Assembly (NCBI GenBank): GCA_018697195.1
Contig: CM031870.1
Coordinates: forward strand, 3,647,700-3,711,699
From: Certhia americana
Taxonomy: Eukaryota > Chordata > Aves > Passeriformes > Certhiidae
DNA length: 64,000 nucleotides
Direction: 5' to 3'
Shown: positions 1 to 13,300 of the stretch, piece by piece
How positions within the stretch are numbered: the first letter of the stretch is position 1
Layout: each line of letters begins with the position of its first letter
Notes under the pieces: generated by a model
The model's input: only the letters and a program-made list of their open reading frames with translations
The model's database searches: none
Told to the model about the DNA's origin: nothing
Position numbers and translations under genes: made by a program

Positions 1-2745
1 TGGCAATCCAGTGGTCTTACCACAAAGCTTAGAACAGCCTGTATCCCTTTCGACTTCTTAACAATACATTCACAGTGGTGGCAGGGTGGGGAAGAAGGGC
101 TTCAAAGGGGAGGAGCAGCAAGGAAGAAGTTATTTTGAATCCAGAAGCCAACCACTGCAACATGAACACTCCCCATCAGAGTTTTACTGCTCCTCCTGGG
201 AAGAGCTTTGAAGCGTGGCAATGGAAAATGAGGAGAGAGCCAACAGCACCCAGCACGCTGGTTTGGGACAGCTCTGCAAGCTCTAAAATGTCTAAGATAT
301 CAGTAAAGGCTGGACTTGGTGAGGTGGAAGAGGCAAAGTAGAGAAGACAGGGCCCTCAGTGGCCTCATGCCATCCGTACATTCTCCTGCCTGCAGCTCCC
401 AGGGAGGCTGATGAAGCCTTTGGGATGCAGGCAGCTTGCTCAGCCTCACACATGGGGTGTTTTGGACCTCAGTGTGATGCAGGGTGGCGTTAGCACAGAA
501 AGCTGGAATTTACTCACTTCATCCAGCTTTGGATGTGGAAAGAGAAATCAGTATGTTCCAAGTCTCCCCTGTCTAGCCAGTGTCGGCAAGGGAAGGGAGC
601 CTTGGAAAAACCTTTTTCTTCTATGGCTCTTAAATCACAAGGCAGCCACATGGAGAGGATACACTCACACCACATGGAGCAGCTGCTGGGCAGGTTTTGC
701 AGCCATCTTGCACCTTTTCTGCCCTTTGCACAACCAGGACCTCGCTGCCAAAAATGGTAACACTGTGCAAGCCATTCCTCCCCTGCTCTGGGTGACTGGC
801 AGCCAGTGACCTTGAGAAGACGTTCCTGGGACAGGCTGTGGCCATGAATCACAGGACAAGTGCGGCTGGGGAGGCAGCAGCTGGTTTGCAGGGTGGCACT
901 GGGATCCAGCAGCCAAGCACTGCTCGGAGGGGCAGGAAAAGAGAGGACCAGATCAGGAGGTGCAGGGGAAGCAGCTGGTGGGAAGCTCACACGGCATCCG
1001 TGCAATGGCCCCAGCCCCCCATGCCTGCACATACTAAACATCAATTACATGGAAATTAAAAGAGAAAAAAAATAAACACTAAAAAAAGACAAGAGATGAA
1101 AACATCTACGCTGTGTTTTTTGAAGAGTGGGATGAACCCACCCTGAAGAAATGTAAATGTAGCAGGAATCAAGAGACTCCCGGGATTACTCATTATAGGA
1201 GACGAGACTCTACATCTTTCTGTTCTGCAGCAATTAACTGTTAACTGGGAAAAAAAAATTGAATAGATCAACATTTTTTCTATTATTAGTTTTAAATAAT
1301 GACTCAGAAACAGGCACTTCCTTTTTCCCCAAGCTAGGACGAGCAAAGCACCAAGACCCTGACCACAGCTTCAGTCTCATTTAAACTGCAAACATCTCTG
1401 CAGAAATTACGAGTGGTGTGAATACAAGGAGAAACAAACCCTTTGTTTTGAGTCTAACTACCAGCAATTACCTCTCGTTTATAGGTTAAAAAGCTTGATA
1501 CAGCATATTTGTTAGGAAGAGCATAGAGTGCCTAGATGTATTTGTGCAGAAATTGGGGAAGCAAGGGGAGAGAGAGAGAGAGGAAAAGTCATTCCTGCTG
1601 ATAGCCTTGGAGAGAAACTGAGTGAAAGGCCAATACAAAGAAGTCTCCCCAAAACACAGAGCTGTCTCCCAAGGCCTGACCCTGGACTTTAATCACCAAT
1701 ACCATCCACAGTCCAGGGAAATAATTAAGCATTTCAGCTCTGAAAGAGTTGCCTGCCTAATCTGCTAAGCAAACAGTTTTTGCAGAGCAATTCAGAGAGA
1801 GAAAGAGAAGCAGATTCAGCTGATGAGACACAAAAAGTCTCTAAAGGCATTAATTTCCTTTGGGAAGCAGCCCACATGCTCCCAGCACAGTGGGAACCAT
1901 CACTCCTGCAGCAGGTCCCAGCAAGGCAGATGATCAAATCTGCATCAGCCATTTGGAATAAGCAGAAAGGCAGAGATGAGGATGTGGTGTCACGAGCAGT
2001 TGCTGGAATGCTGAAAACAGAAAAACTTTGAGTTCACCTTGACATCTGCTTATTGAAAGAAACCTTTTGGACCTTCTTCTCCCAGGGACAAGCATCTGCA
2101 TGTCTGCCATGTTCCCTTAAAGCCTGCACAGGGATGATGAGGACACAGCACAGTCTCAAGGGACTTGCACTGCATGCAGCAGTGACCAGGACATGGAGCA
2201 GCACACCACCAAGGTCTGGCCTGCTTGCCCATCCAGGAGCACACTCTGCCCACCCTGTCTGGCCACAACCCCCAAGAACTTCATCACCCTCCTGGAATGG
2301 GACAAGTCCTGGGAATGCTCCACACTAGCAAAATATAGGGGCTGAACCTCAGCTTGGTGGACAGCAGAGTCCCACAGTACTTTGCCAAAAGGTCAGGACG
2401 TGCAGAGGGTGTTGTGTTGGTCACCTGCATGCCCCAAAACACCACACAGGACTTGCTGACACTGCTCCCAGTGTCATTTCCTTCCTGGTGTCCCACTCCA
2501 CACCTGTGAGCAGTGTGAGTCACTGGAGTCCTTCCAGGTGTTCTTCCAGGCCTGTTTGGCAGTCAGGCACTGACCCATCCTGCTGCCTCAAGCCCATCTT
2601 GGAGTGGCCACCTGGCACAACCAACATCCCAGCCCCCAGAGAGAACCACGGGCTCTGCAAACCTTGGACCTCTGCAACAGCAGCCCTGAGACAACACACA
2701 GAGGCAGGTACATAATTTCTTAGGGGTTTTCTTTTACTTTTTTTT
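1..2745. other. Intergenic, downstream of CHST12; no gene seen
   Basis: No open frame here looks like protein and no RNA gene is recognisable. Frames of 60-130 codons occur on both strands, overlap each other and have no splice context. A short GA tract lies near 1569-1582. The sequence is of mixed composition, with no recognisable CR1 tail. Confidence 0.6.
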
Positions 2746-2751
2746 TTTATT
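2746..2751 (-). terminator. CHST12: Candidate CHST12 polyadenylation signal (AATAAA)
   Basis: The minus strand reads AATAAA here, about 380 bases after the CHST12 stop codon. It is the first canonical hexamer I noticed downstream of the stop. It is followed on the minus strand by a purine-rich stretch, not an obvious GT-rich element, so actual use is inferred. Confidence 0.45.
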
Positions 2752-3131
2752 CCTTCCCTTCCTTTGCCACGACACACGCTTTGTTTTAAATATCTTAAAT
2801 ATATTAATTTTTAAAAAGTATTAATAAAAAGCTACTGAAAGACATGATTGGCAGAGTGGCCAAGGGCAACAACCCACTGCAAAGTAGGGAGACATTTTAA
2901 AAAACAGAAAACAAATGATAACCCAAAAAAAAGGCATTTTTTGCATATGCACAGCTGGCTGAAATACCCTGGACTCTGGCATTATTGCAAAAATGGAAGG
3001 GGAAGCAGTAGAAAAAATATATTCCATTGTACCAACTTGCATTGGGAAGGGAGTTAAGAGCAAAAACGAGGAGGATTTAAACATTTTTGGTATTTCAGAT
3101 GTTCCCTCCCACACCCACTGCCCAATCACTT
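2752..3131 (-). other. CHST12: Probable CHST12 3' untranslated region
   Basis: This lies between the CHST12 stop codon and the candidate polyadenylation hexamer. It is AT-rich and has no coding signal. Its extent depends on that hexamer being the one used. Confidence 0.4.
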
Positions 3132-4382
3132 TCAGTCTTTAAGTAAGTTTTCCGGCTTGGGGTAGCCAAAAAGTACAAAATCTGCTTCATAAAGCTTGTA
3201 GAGCTGCTGTCTCCAAGCCAGGGGGATTTTGGCAAACCAGTTATCTTCCCAGCTGCTGGCAGTCCTGTTCCTGTAGCTGGGTGGGAAGCGAAGCAGCCTG
3301 TCCACTTTGAGGAGCTGCAATAAATAAGCAGCATCCTCATCCAGCGTCTCCAGCTTCCCAATGAAATCATAGTCTATCTGGCACGGGTGGCACAAACGGT
3401 AAACCTGCCTCCAGTGCTCATTGAAGGGGGCCATCTTCTCTGTCCTGGGATCCAGTAAGTACTGGATGAAGTCAGAAAAGGAGACTTTGAGGCCTGCCCC
3501 GAAGGCCTCGCTAACAGAGGTGGGAAGGTTGGTGTGGTTGGAGTAGAGCTTGAGCATGGGGATGGCAAAACGCCGGTAGAAATCCTCATTCTCCAGCTCA
3601 AACTTGCTGCGGAAGGCGGAGATGAGGCGGACAAAGGGGTCCCGTACAAAGAGGAACTTGGTGTACTTCTTCAGCTTGATCTTCATCAGGTGCCGAGAGA
3701 ATTTCCCGTAGCGGCGCCAGAATTTGTTGAAGGTCAGGTGGGTGCTGGTGTTGTGGACGTGTTCCCGGGGGATATCCAGAGGGTTCCGGTAGGGAACCCC
3801 CTGGTCCAGCAGGCTCTCACTGAGCACGATCATCACGCGCTTCCAGTTGGTGCAGGCCACCTTAGGCACGTAGCAGTAGATGACGCCGTGGCGGTCATCC
3901 ACAATCAGGTGGTTGAGCTCATAGTTTGGAATGTCATCGAAGGAGCGCTCCTTGGTGGGGAAGGTGAAGCTGGAATTGGCACAAAACTCCCGCAACGTTC
4001 TCTGCCTCTCTACCTGCAGCTTCTCTTGGTCCAAGCTGTTCCTGTCCTTGTGTGTAGACCAGTCATAGCCCCGCACGTTCTCCTCCAAGTTACTTACCAC
4101 AGGCTTGTTGGAGCCCTGGACGAGGAGCTGCTCTGTCTTTCGGGGGGTAGAGCTGTTCTGTTTCAGGCTCGAACTAAGCAGCTTTGCCAAAAATTCATCT
4201 ACATCTGGCAAGGCTTCCCAGTCCTCACCTGCCGCGATGGCTCCTGGGGAGCGGGGTCTGGAGAAGGATGTGTGCAGGTAGAAGTGAGCCGTCCCCACGT
4301 TGTCCCAGTACACAATGATCAGGAGGATCATGAAGATGGAGACCAGCACCACAGACAGACGGAGGAGCCGTGCTTTGGTCAT
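3132..4382 (-). CDS. CHST12: Carbohydrate sulfotransferase 12 (chondroitin 4-O-sulfotransferase 2)
   Basis: This 416-residue protein is close to the human length of about 414. The family transfers sulfate from PAPS to the 4-O position of GalNAc in chondroitin and dermatan in the Golgi lumen. Seen in the sequence: a short cytoplasmic tail, then a signal anchor at about residues 9-26 (type II membrane topology), a stem, and the catalytic domain. The 5'-phosphosulfate loop PKVACTNW is at 173-180. The 3'-phosphate loop, beginning RDPFVRLISAF, is at about 247-257. Potential N-glycosylation sites are N76, N136, N211, N282 and N372. The whole coding sequence is in one exon, as is usual for this gene. 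The start is the first in-frame ATG after a splice acceptor at 4478-4480, and it opens with the expected short basic segment. The stop is TGA. No frameshift or missing key residue was seen. CHST11 and CHST13 are paralogues; the length and the CHST12-EIF3B synteny favour CHST12. Confidence 0.95.
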   Translation of the reverse strand: MTKARLLRLSVVLVSIFMILLIIVYWDNVGTAHFYLHTSFSRPRSPGAIAAGEDWEALPDVDEFLAKLLSSSLKQNSSTPRKTEQLLVQGSNKPVVSNLEENVRGYDWSTHKDRNSLDQEKLQVERQRTLREFCANSSFTFPTKERSFDDIPNYELNHLIVDDRHGVIYCYVPKVACTNWKRVMIVLSESLLDQGVPYRNPLDIPREHVHNTSTHLTFNKFWRRYGKFSRHLMKIKLKKYTKFLFVRDPFVRLISAFRSKFELENEDFYRRFAIPMLKLYSNHTNLPTSVSEAFGAGLKVSFSDFIQYLLDPRTEKMAPFNEHWRQVYRLCHPCQIDYDFIGKLETLDEDAAYLLQLLKVDRLLRFPPSYRNRTASSWEDNWFAKIPLAWRQQLYKLYEADFVLFGYPKPENLLKD

Positions 4383-4477
4383 CCTGACACCTACTGTGGT
4401 AGCTGGCTTTCACCTGGATTCACCTCTGGCTTGCAGAGTGAGGCTTGGGATCCAGCATGGTGCTGCAGAGCAGGAGC
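4383..4477 (-). other. CHST12: CHST12 5' untranslated part of the coding exon
   Basis: On the minus strand a pyrimidine-rich tract ends in TTTCCAG just before 4477, a good splice acceptor. The 95 bases from there to the ATG would be 5' untranslated sequence. The matching donor is inferred to lie in the CpG island near 9.7-9.8 kb. Confidence 0.55.
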
Positions 4478-7400
4478 CTGGAAAGGTATGAGGAGAGAAA
4501 AGTTAGCAGAACACTTTAATCCTTCTGGTTTGGAGAGAATGACCTGGTGCAAGCAAAACTTATTGTGGGGCTGACCATCCCCATTTCCACATGGGGGGAG
4601 CTGTGAGAGTCAGATATCCAGCAGAGGTATCCACAGAGACTTTCTGGAAAAGAGCTGGCTGGACAAAAGCAGACATAATGTGTTGCAATTTTATATTTTT
4701 TACAGCAATCATGGCTTCTTATCAACCTCAAATTTCTGGAGTTAGGTGATTTCAAGAGAAGTGCTGTTTAAATTTTAAAATATTAGTAAAATATGGTGAT
4801 TTCAGGAGCTTATAGAAGAAAGTTTAAGAGTACTAAAATATACAACCACACACAGAAAGTATGTAGAGCCAATTACCTTTCAGACCTCCTTGATTTTTAC
4901 ACTAACACACAAGAAGAAAGAAGCCTCAATCCATGATTTCAGCTTTTGGTATCACACTGTGGTCTCATCTCAGCATGAAGGTGCTCTGCTGAAAACAAAT
5001 TCCTTTTTGGAGTTATGAATACAGGACTGAAGGTGCCACTGCCTCTGTGGCTAAAGCAAGTCCCTGCTGAGAGAACATCACTGACCTGAACACACCATCC
5101 TATCTACTCTGTGTGAAGGCACCCAGTAGGTGTTATCTCCATGACCTTTCTTGGCAGCTATTTCTTTTTGCCAGGAACAAAGATTACACAAACAGTTCTC
5201 CTACAACATATACCCACCCTCAAAGGGATACACTCTTGATAAGAGCCATGCATCAATAAAAATCTACAGGAAAGATTACCTTTCACTGAATGATTCTGGA
5301 GATTAAGGGTGCTCTGGTAAATCTGTGTTCATGCCCAGACACTGTTGCATCAGGACCTCTTTTCCTGCTTTAATGTAATTTATATTTCTATCACACTCAA
5401 CACTAACAACTCTTGAGCACTAAAGACAGGTGAGAAATCACTGTTAAAGGGGCAGCTCAGATCATCTCTTCTGAGGGTTGTAGCAGGTTTGGGTTGTTGC
5501 TTCAACCAGCCCCATCTTTTCACTGCTGTCTGCTTTCCATGACCCCCAGCCCCTTTCTTCCCACAAGATCCTCAGGGAACACCCATCTCCCCACCCTGCT
5601 GCATGTCTGCTGGTCCAAGGCTCCGTGCAGAGGCAGGCTGGCAAACCAGCCTTGATCTGTCCCCAAACCAGTGCCTACAGCCAGGGAAGAACAACACAGC
5701 AAAGTGAGGAGCTACAAGTAGTTACTGCAATGTTCTCCACCCCTCCAAGCATAGCCCAGGCTCTGATAGAGCAGCACCGACAGATAAAAAACAAGAGTTG
5801 TCCTTTCCACAGACATCCCAAATCTTTCCAATTGCTTCAGATCAAACCCTACAAACACCAGCTTTGTAAACAAAGCCTCTTCAGGGCAAGCTGCCCTGAA
5901 AAGTTTCTTCACATGAAGGCTGGGTGTCTCTTCTTCCCAAAACACAGAGGTTGCTCCCCAGCCAATTCACACCAACCCCACCCTTCACAGAGATGCAGAA
6001 GAACTCGAGTCCACATATGAAAAAGTGCTGAGCTCTGTATTCCCAGGGAAAAGGTGCTCTGCACCTCTGAAGTTCACTGCAGCCTTGCAGTGAATGACTT
6101 CGTAAAAAGTCCCCTGCATGACTGTGTTTGTGTCTCAGGGGTGATGGGTTTTAATAACCAAAGTCCGGGTTTCAGACATTAGACAAGAATTTAATAACGA
6201 AGAGGAACAATACCAGATATTTTGACATGTTACATGTCAAAGTATCAGGTCAGCTTGTCCCAGGACACAAAACACATATCTGAAGGCTTATGGTTTCTCC
6301 ACCCTGGCATATTTATTTACAATTTGGAAGTAGGAAGAGCCAGAAATTCAGCAGAGCTGTAGCTTAACACAAGGCTTTGCACTGCAACACCAAAATGTGC
6401 CCTTTCCTGAAGTCAGGTTCTTATTCTGCCTGCGAAGAGGAGCTGGAGGAACTGCAGACATAATGTTTTACACTCTGCAGAGCAAGAAGCAGGCATTACT
6501 CAGCAGTAATGCTCCGTGTTTAGCTAGTCAAGGTTAAGGATGGAGCAGATCTGAGAAGAAACACCCAGAGAGACCAGCAGAGAGTTAAAGAAGGGGCAAA
6601 TTACATATGTGCGTCAGCACTTCAGACCAAGCATCTGAGCCCAGCAGCAGAAGATAATGGAGGGACACTGCCAAGCCTCCTGCTTGGCACACTCCTGGGT
6701 TTGAGTTTTGCCCAAAATCTGTTCTTGCTTTTGATCCCGTTTAGCTGCTCAGGGCAAGGACTGCTTCCTATTCTGGATGAATAGGGTGCCCACTGCGCAC
6801 AGAATCCCAGCACGCTGTGCTTCCAGCACTGCTTGAGACCTCTGGGCTGGCTGGAATGCAGCGAGCCTGGAAAGCTGCATGGAGCATCCTTTTCTGCTAT
6901 CCCCATAGCCCACAGCTTCCACAGCTCTGGGCAGCACAGCAGCCTCCAGCATTCCTGCAAAGCTGTTCCAGCCAGGCACGGACAGGTCACCATCCTGGCA
7001 GCAGTGACAGGGGCACACTGGACACTGCGTGTGGCACTCGCATTCCTGAGAAAAATGGAAAGAGGGATCTTCACCAAAGCCACCCCACAATGCAGCTTTA
7101 CCAAGTGCACCCCAAGGGCTCCAGCTTGCTTTCCAGGACACAGCATGCAGGCCTGCCAGAGAGTTTGGCTTTTCCAAGACACACGCACAGCAGCAAGCAG
7201 CACAGAATCAGAAAGACTCCACTTCCATTAACTCTACCTGTGCCAGAGAGGAACCCTGGGAAAGAGCAGTAAGACAGCTTAATTCCCCCTCCAAAGTAAA
7301 ATGCTGCAGAAAACAAGAGTTGCTCTATTGATTATGACCCGCCCCTTCCTGAGCACTTCATAAAGGACGCCAGACTGAAAGCATAAATTAGAGATCTCTG

Positions 7401-9823
7401 TGCACATTAAAGGGAACATGCCTCTGTCCTCCCCTTGCCAGAATCAAAAGGAAAAGCTTCCAGAAAGAGCCAAGAATTTACATTCAAGTTCAACCCAAAG
7501 TCACCAGCCAACAGGAACGTGCACCAGGATCCACACAAAGCTGCCTCTGTGACACGGTGCTGGCAAACTGGAAAGTGGACCAAGTGCTATAATCATCCTA
7601 CAGAGCCCCCTGAGCAGCCATCCCGTGACCATTTCAGCAGGAACCTGGCCTGGGTGCAAACCAAGAACTTTTCTCCCCATCCCAGGCCCGAGACAGACAG
7701 ACACGTTGGTGTGAGGTCACTGGTCCCATGACATGTCAAACTCCCTGCTGTGTCAAACAACCACCTCTCAAACTCCCATTTAACACCAGAAAGGGGGGAA
7801 TGTGTCCCCAGCACTCCTATTGCTATAGCTATTGCAGATGCAATTCCTCGGGGGTTTGGAAACTTTATTTCCACTTCACAGCCCAATTTTAACTGCTTAT
7901 TCTCAGGACAGATAAAAGCTTAAGTAATTTGTGTCTCTTTTTTCCTCTCCTCTCAGCTTTATGCAACAACTACGTTCTCTTCCAGCCTCTCTGAAGAAGA
8001 AAGTAACTCCAGCTCACAGACAGGAGCAGTAAGGCCTACAGAAAATAAAGCAGCTTATAGAAAGGCATGTGCCAGACACAGGGGACAATAAGCCCTCTCC
8101 ATGAACAGCAGTGGTTTTGAAAGAAATGTGCCTCCAAAGGCTTGAGTGCAGATTCCCTCTCTTCTTGCTTTGGATTTCCCCAGCACTAAGCACCACCTCA
8201 GCTCCTTAGGTGCCCACTTGATCTAACATGAGAAGATACAGGATTTCAGGTAGCTTACTTGGATTTTGCCTGCTTAGGAAGACAGAAAAAAGTGGAGTAA
8301 GAACTTTTAAATTAAAATACATAAAACCCACACCAAATTCAAATGGATACTTTCTCTTGGGGCATCTCAAGAGGGATCACTGGACCCACGCAGCCTTCTG
8401 TACTGACACATGATGGTACTCACCAATTATGCTTAGGGAATCAGCAGCCTCTAGAAAAGAGGAACCAATTTAATCTCCTAAAGGTGCAGGAGAATGAGCT
8501 CCCACCACTCAAAGCAGACTGTACCAAGAAACAAATTTCTTGCACTTGGCTATCACTATCATTATGCCCAGCTTTCCAAAAGTCTAGCACCCTTTGCAGA
8601 GCTAAGTTCTAACCCATCAAATGACATTAATACTTATATTAGCATAAATGTACCCCATAAGCAAAAAACTGAGCTGCTTTGCATGTTGCACCACAACTTA
8701 GCCCATATATGTTAGAGACCAGCAGAAGAACATCCTAATCTACAGTTTGCCAGCATCTTGCCTGCCGTTGCTGCCAAAGCGCCTACTTTGTACAGGCTTG
8801 GCAGCACTTGTCACCTCTTTTTAAATATCCACACTTGGAAGCCGTCACAATTTCTGCAATTTCAGGAGGAAACTCCCAAAACACAGCACATCCTGTTCAT
8901 CCGCTACTTTTGTCACAAACTTCCAGCTCACGCACCATCCCTGCCTTCACAATCGCAGGAAGCACCTCTGGCAGCCCCGGTGCCGCAGCCTGAGCCAACA
9001 ACACCCGGGGGGGGACACACATTTGTGTGCCAACCCCGGCACCCGCAAAGCTGTAGTCACGCTACAAACACACGGTCCCGGCACAGTTTTCAGCCTGAGC
9101 TCTGCAGTGAAGTTTTGCAGCTGAAGTTCAGGATGGAAGAAGAGCAGGATCTCCGCGGAGCAGCGCTGGCAGCCGGGCTGTGCCGTGGGGAACCGGCTGT
9201 ACCCCGGCATCGCTCCCGCAGCCGCTCATCCCCCGGGCGCTGCCAAGCCCGGCAGTGCCTGCACCAGCCTCCTGCCCAGCTGCGGGGATGGAGGGACTCA
9301 CAGAATCCTGACGGTAGGATCGAGCCCCACCATCAGCATAACGCCCACCACCACACCGTGACCCCAAGTGCCACATCTACATCTACCTCCAAGGGATGGT
9401 GACACCGCCACCTCTCTGGCGGTTCTGGCTCAGCTTGAGGCTGGTTCCTCTTCTTTTAGCTCTCGCTGCTTCGGAGAAAAGACCGACACCCACCTGTCTG
9501 CAGCCTCCTTCCTGGTAGAGACAGATGAGGTCCCCCCGGTCCTCCTTTAATCCAGCCTAAACCCCCACAGCTCCCTGGGGAGCGTCCAGCCGCCAAGCTG
9601 CCGAGTGTGTGGAGAAGGGGAGCTGCCCCGCAGAGCCCCCGCATCCCCCACCCCGCGTCCCGCCGGAGCCGAGCCCTACCTGGCACCGGGGAGAGCGGAG
9701 GGACAGGCGGCGGCACGCCGTGCTCATAACCGGGAGCTGGTCCGGCCCCGGGGCGGCACCGCCTCAGCGAGCCCCGCCCGGCCCCTCGGACAACCCCCGA
9801 GCCCTGCCCGGCCCCGCACTCAC
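4478..9823 (-). other. CHST12: Inferred CHST12 intron 1
   Basis: This is the stretch between the inferred acceptor at 4478-4480 and the donor GGAG|GTGAGT at 9824/9823. It contains scattered unrelated open frames and no recognisable exon or repeat. If the alternative donor at 9680/9679 is used, the intron starts there instead. Confidence 0.45.
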
Positions 9824-10060
9824 CTCCCGCCCGGGCACCGCAGCCTTCACCTCCTTCTTCTCCTTCTCCTCCTTCTCCTTTTTCTTCTCCTTCCCCTTCT
9901 CCTCCTCCTCCTCCTCCTCCCGCCGCGCTCCCGGCACCGCCTCTCGCGAGACGCCGCGCGCGGGGGTCCCCGCGGGGCCGCGCAGGCGCCGCTCCGCCCG
10001 CCAGGGGCGGCCCCGGCCCGCGCCCGCCCTCGCCTGAGGGAGCGCGGCTGTGGCGGGCGT
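9600..10060 (-). promoter_or_regulatory. CHST12: CpG island, probable CHST12 promoter and first exon
   Basis: The block is very GC- and CpG-rich against an AT-rich background. It contains two minus-strand splice donors: GCGGGAG|GTGAGT, with the exon ending at 9824, and CCAG|GTAGGG, with the exon ending at 9680. Both can join the CHST12 acceptor at 4478-4480. A polypurine run of GGA and GGAGAA units (minus strand, about 9846-9920) sits just upstream of the first donor, probably in the 5' leader. The transcription start is not determined. Confidence 0.6.
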
Positions 10061-10129
10061 GGGGAGGTGCTGGCTGAACCCCGGCCCCCGGGCACCCCCG
10101 GTCCGTGAACTAAAACACAATGTTCACCT

Positions 10130-10356
10130 CAGCATGTGGGAGAGATGCTTCCCATGTAGGGAGGCAGAGCGCTGGGACAGGGTGGTTAGGGATGGTGCGG
10201 GGTCTCGCTCTTTGGAGATGCCCAAACCCACCTGGACGCGGTCCTGTGTCACCTGCTGTAGGGGACCCCTCCGTGGAAGGGAGTTTGACTAGGTAGTCTT
10301 CAGAGGTCACTCCCAGCCCTGGAAATTCTGTGATTGGAATTCTGTGATTCTGTAAA
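10130..10356 (+). mobile_element. CR1 LINE 3' fragment
   Basis: The sequence follows the CR1 3' end: a segment with GGACGCGGTCCTGTG, then a 'TTTGACTAGGTAGTC' block, then 'CACTCCCAGCCCTGG', ending in repeated ATTCTGTG octamers at about 10325-10354. It is 5'-truncated and on the plus strand, and it abuts the CHST12 CpG island. Confidence 0.8.
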
Positions 10357-13300
10357 AATTTAATATAAAGCTGACTTTTAAATTACAGGTTACCACACCG
10401 TAATGCTGTGTGGGTATTTAATGTCCCTGAAGCTTGGGTAGCCAGCAGTCATCTTAAGGACCAAAGTCTAAATAACTGGACACAGTAACGCTAGAAAATG
10501 CTGCTGAAAAATCCCAGGACAGTTTAAGCTCCTTTTGCGTCTCTAGTTGTTTGTGATTGGTAAGAATTGAATAAAAAAACATTAGCCTAGCGCTGAAAAG
10601 TTCCAAAAGTCTTTCACAAGACATGGGCTGCAGCCTTGCATGCAGCAATAATCAAGCCTACAAGTGATAATTTACAGATCCCATCTCCAAGATTTCAAGC
10701 CCCAGCTTTTACATAAATTAACAGACTTAAATGTAGATTTTACAAACAGGGAAGTCTGCGCATCACGGGGCGCTGTACTCTTCACAGCAGTCATGGAAAA
10801 TCGTCAAACTCTTTGTCACACAAACTTCCCCTTTGGAGATACAGCCTCAGACTGAGGTACTCGGCTCAATTCAGCTCACTTGAAATGGCACTAAATGCTG
10901 CAACTTTTTCATGGTGATTCAGCCCAAAGGTATTTAGCAAAGATGTATATGCCTGGAAAGCTTCATTTTCCCTCATTTTGGATCCCACACTGTTTGCAGA
11001 TCACGTGGGGTCTTGTAAATACAGTCCTGGCTCAGGACCTGCTGGCACAGGTTTATCTTACACACACTCTGTGCTTATTTTATCTGTGTGTCCTTTTTTA
11101 TATATCTTTATTAATCTACAAGTCAGCTCTGGGGACAAGTGTTCCTGACCTTCCACTTTTTCCCTGTCACACTTTTTCCTGCTGCTTTCTGTTTCATAAG
11201 GAAAATCATCTGCTTTCTACACCCTCACACACCTTGCATTGATTCCATCCCCATCCAGGGGCTTAAGGCATTTATAAAGACAAGTAATTAAGCTTCCTGG
11301 TCCCTGGAGTGAACTATCCCTCATCTTCCCAACCCCAAAGCAAGAGGCATAGAGGATTAAGAGTGTGTACAGTGTCACCCAGTGAGAAACAGCACACAGG
11401 AGAATTCTTTGCAAGTGCTGCTGCTGTATAAAAGATTCTTTGTCTGTTTGAAAAAAATGTCCCAACCTACCTGAGACTGTCACCTTAGAGGAGGGAAGCC
11501 ACTTCTCCTTGAAGAAAGGAGTCACTATTCCGTGCAATTGTCAGAAACATTTTATTTGCAGCATATTAAAAAAAAAAAAACCTTGATGGAGAAGGCTGCC
11601 AGCTGAAGACATTTGTTCCAGAAAGAAAACCACATTTCCATAGTTTACCTCTAGGCTAGTAATACTTATCAGGGTCTTCACCTATCACCACTGCTGCCTC
11701 TCTGTCTGCAGTCAGATCTGAAATGTTCTGTAGATAGAAGAGAGCTTAGAGCAATCTCTGGCTGCTCTCATAGCCAAACATCTGCTCACCCAAACAGCAT
11801 TCCAGACGTGCAGTACACCTCCCAGCTTCACAGCAACACAGGGGAAGAACAGGGAAACTATTTCTTAGGCATTTACATTTGGTTTTAATAGTCAGGGAGC
11901 CTTTTGGTTGCATGGGTGGCATCCACACTTTTACCCTGGGACAAAAAAGGCAGCTTGGGCTCCACGCTGACATCTTCTGGGAGATGGACACTGCTGGGAA
12001 AATGAGGTTTTTCCTCTTCTCTTGGGCTCTGTTAACACCCTACTTGTTTTAGACTGAAGGTAACAGCTAGAGCACACAGGACAGGGCAAAGACTTGAAGT
12101 AGGGATATAGAACAGGAAATTTACAGTGTATAAGCTTTCTCTCCTCCCTGCTCGCCTTCCCTCTGCTTTTCAGCAGTATGACACAGAAGCTTAAATACAT
12201 TTTAAGGCACACTTCTGAATCTGCTTCCTCAGCTTCCAGCAATCTTGAAATTGCAATCCTTTGGGACCAAAGAGAGTCCAGTTCATGGGTGACTTCTATT
12301 TAGTCCTGGGCTGGCTCCCCAGACAGGCAACTGCCTGTGGTTTTTGCCGACTGCTGGCACCATCTGCAGGCCCTGCAAGAAAGGGAAGAGGAAGAACTCA
12401 GTCAAGTTTCTCACACCTTGATTTGAGTCTCTTTGCCAGTCAAAATGGGGAAGAGACACATTGCTACAGGCTGTGGACAGGTGAGTTTGGCAAAGGCCAA
12501 GGATCTACACATCTCTGCCTCAGGAAGATCCCAAGGTGACACCTTTAGTGGAAGCAGTATGTTGGATGTGGCTAACTCAGATTGAATTCTGTGTTTCACA
12601 CATGGATTAGACTGAGGTTATGAACACCTCTGAAAACGTTATTTTCTCTTCCTAAGGGTTTATTTTTGTTTAAGAGGGAGATGGAATGTAACTCCTTCTG
12701 GAACATTGCCTGTGTCATCTGTTGCGAAGCAAAAAGGCTTAAAACTTGGCTATAAAACCCCTACCCATGTGACTGCTTTCACAACTGGACCATTTGTGTT
12801 GCATTTACAGCTCTTTCAGTTCAGATTGCACCAGAGCAAGTGATGAAGAGTGCCACAGTTCCTCCTGTGCCAGCCAATCTGATATTTCATGCACTCCCTT
12901 GTTTCTGTAGGTCCTGTCCTTTGATGGGACCAGCATTGCTGTGCTGGGTGGTGCTTGCAGGAGCCTTGCCTTTTGGCAGTACCTCGAGAGGAGTCCCCTC
13001 TGCTGGAAGCAGGGAGAGCTTTGTTATAAACAGAGGGAACAGAGCACAGTTTAAAAGCATTTTGCAGTGTACGAGTTGCTAATATCTAGCCAAAATAGAG
13101 TATTGTAAATCAAAAGTTAACCAATTTTTAGTAAAGAAAAACTAAGAAAAACTTACGAGGATCAGTAAACACCCCTTGCCAGAACAGTGGAAGATTCTGG
13201 CAACATTTCAATAGGATTTGGGTGTCCAGTTCCCCATAATTCCTCCTGGTCTTGTGTGCCTGCACAAAGCAAAACAACTGAAGCTGGCAGATGGTCAGTG

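Noticed and set aside
3534..4574. 346-codon plus-strand open frame opposite CHST12
   Set aside because: It lies antisense to a clearly conserved sulfotransferase, and its composition (Val/Leu/Gly/Glu-rich) is the usual complement of GC-biased codons.
8758..9402. 214-codon plus-strand frame near the CHST12 CpG island
   Set aside because: It has low-complexity His/Pro/Ser-rich content, competing frames on the other strand, and no family resemblance.
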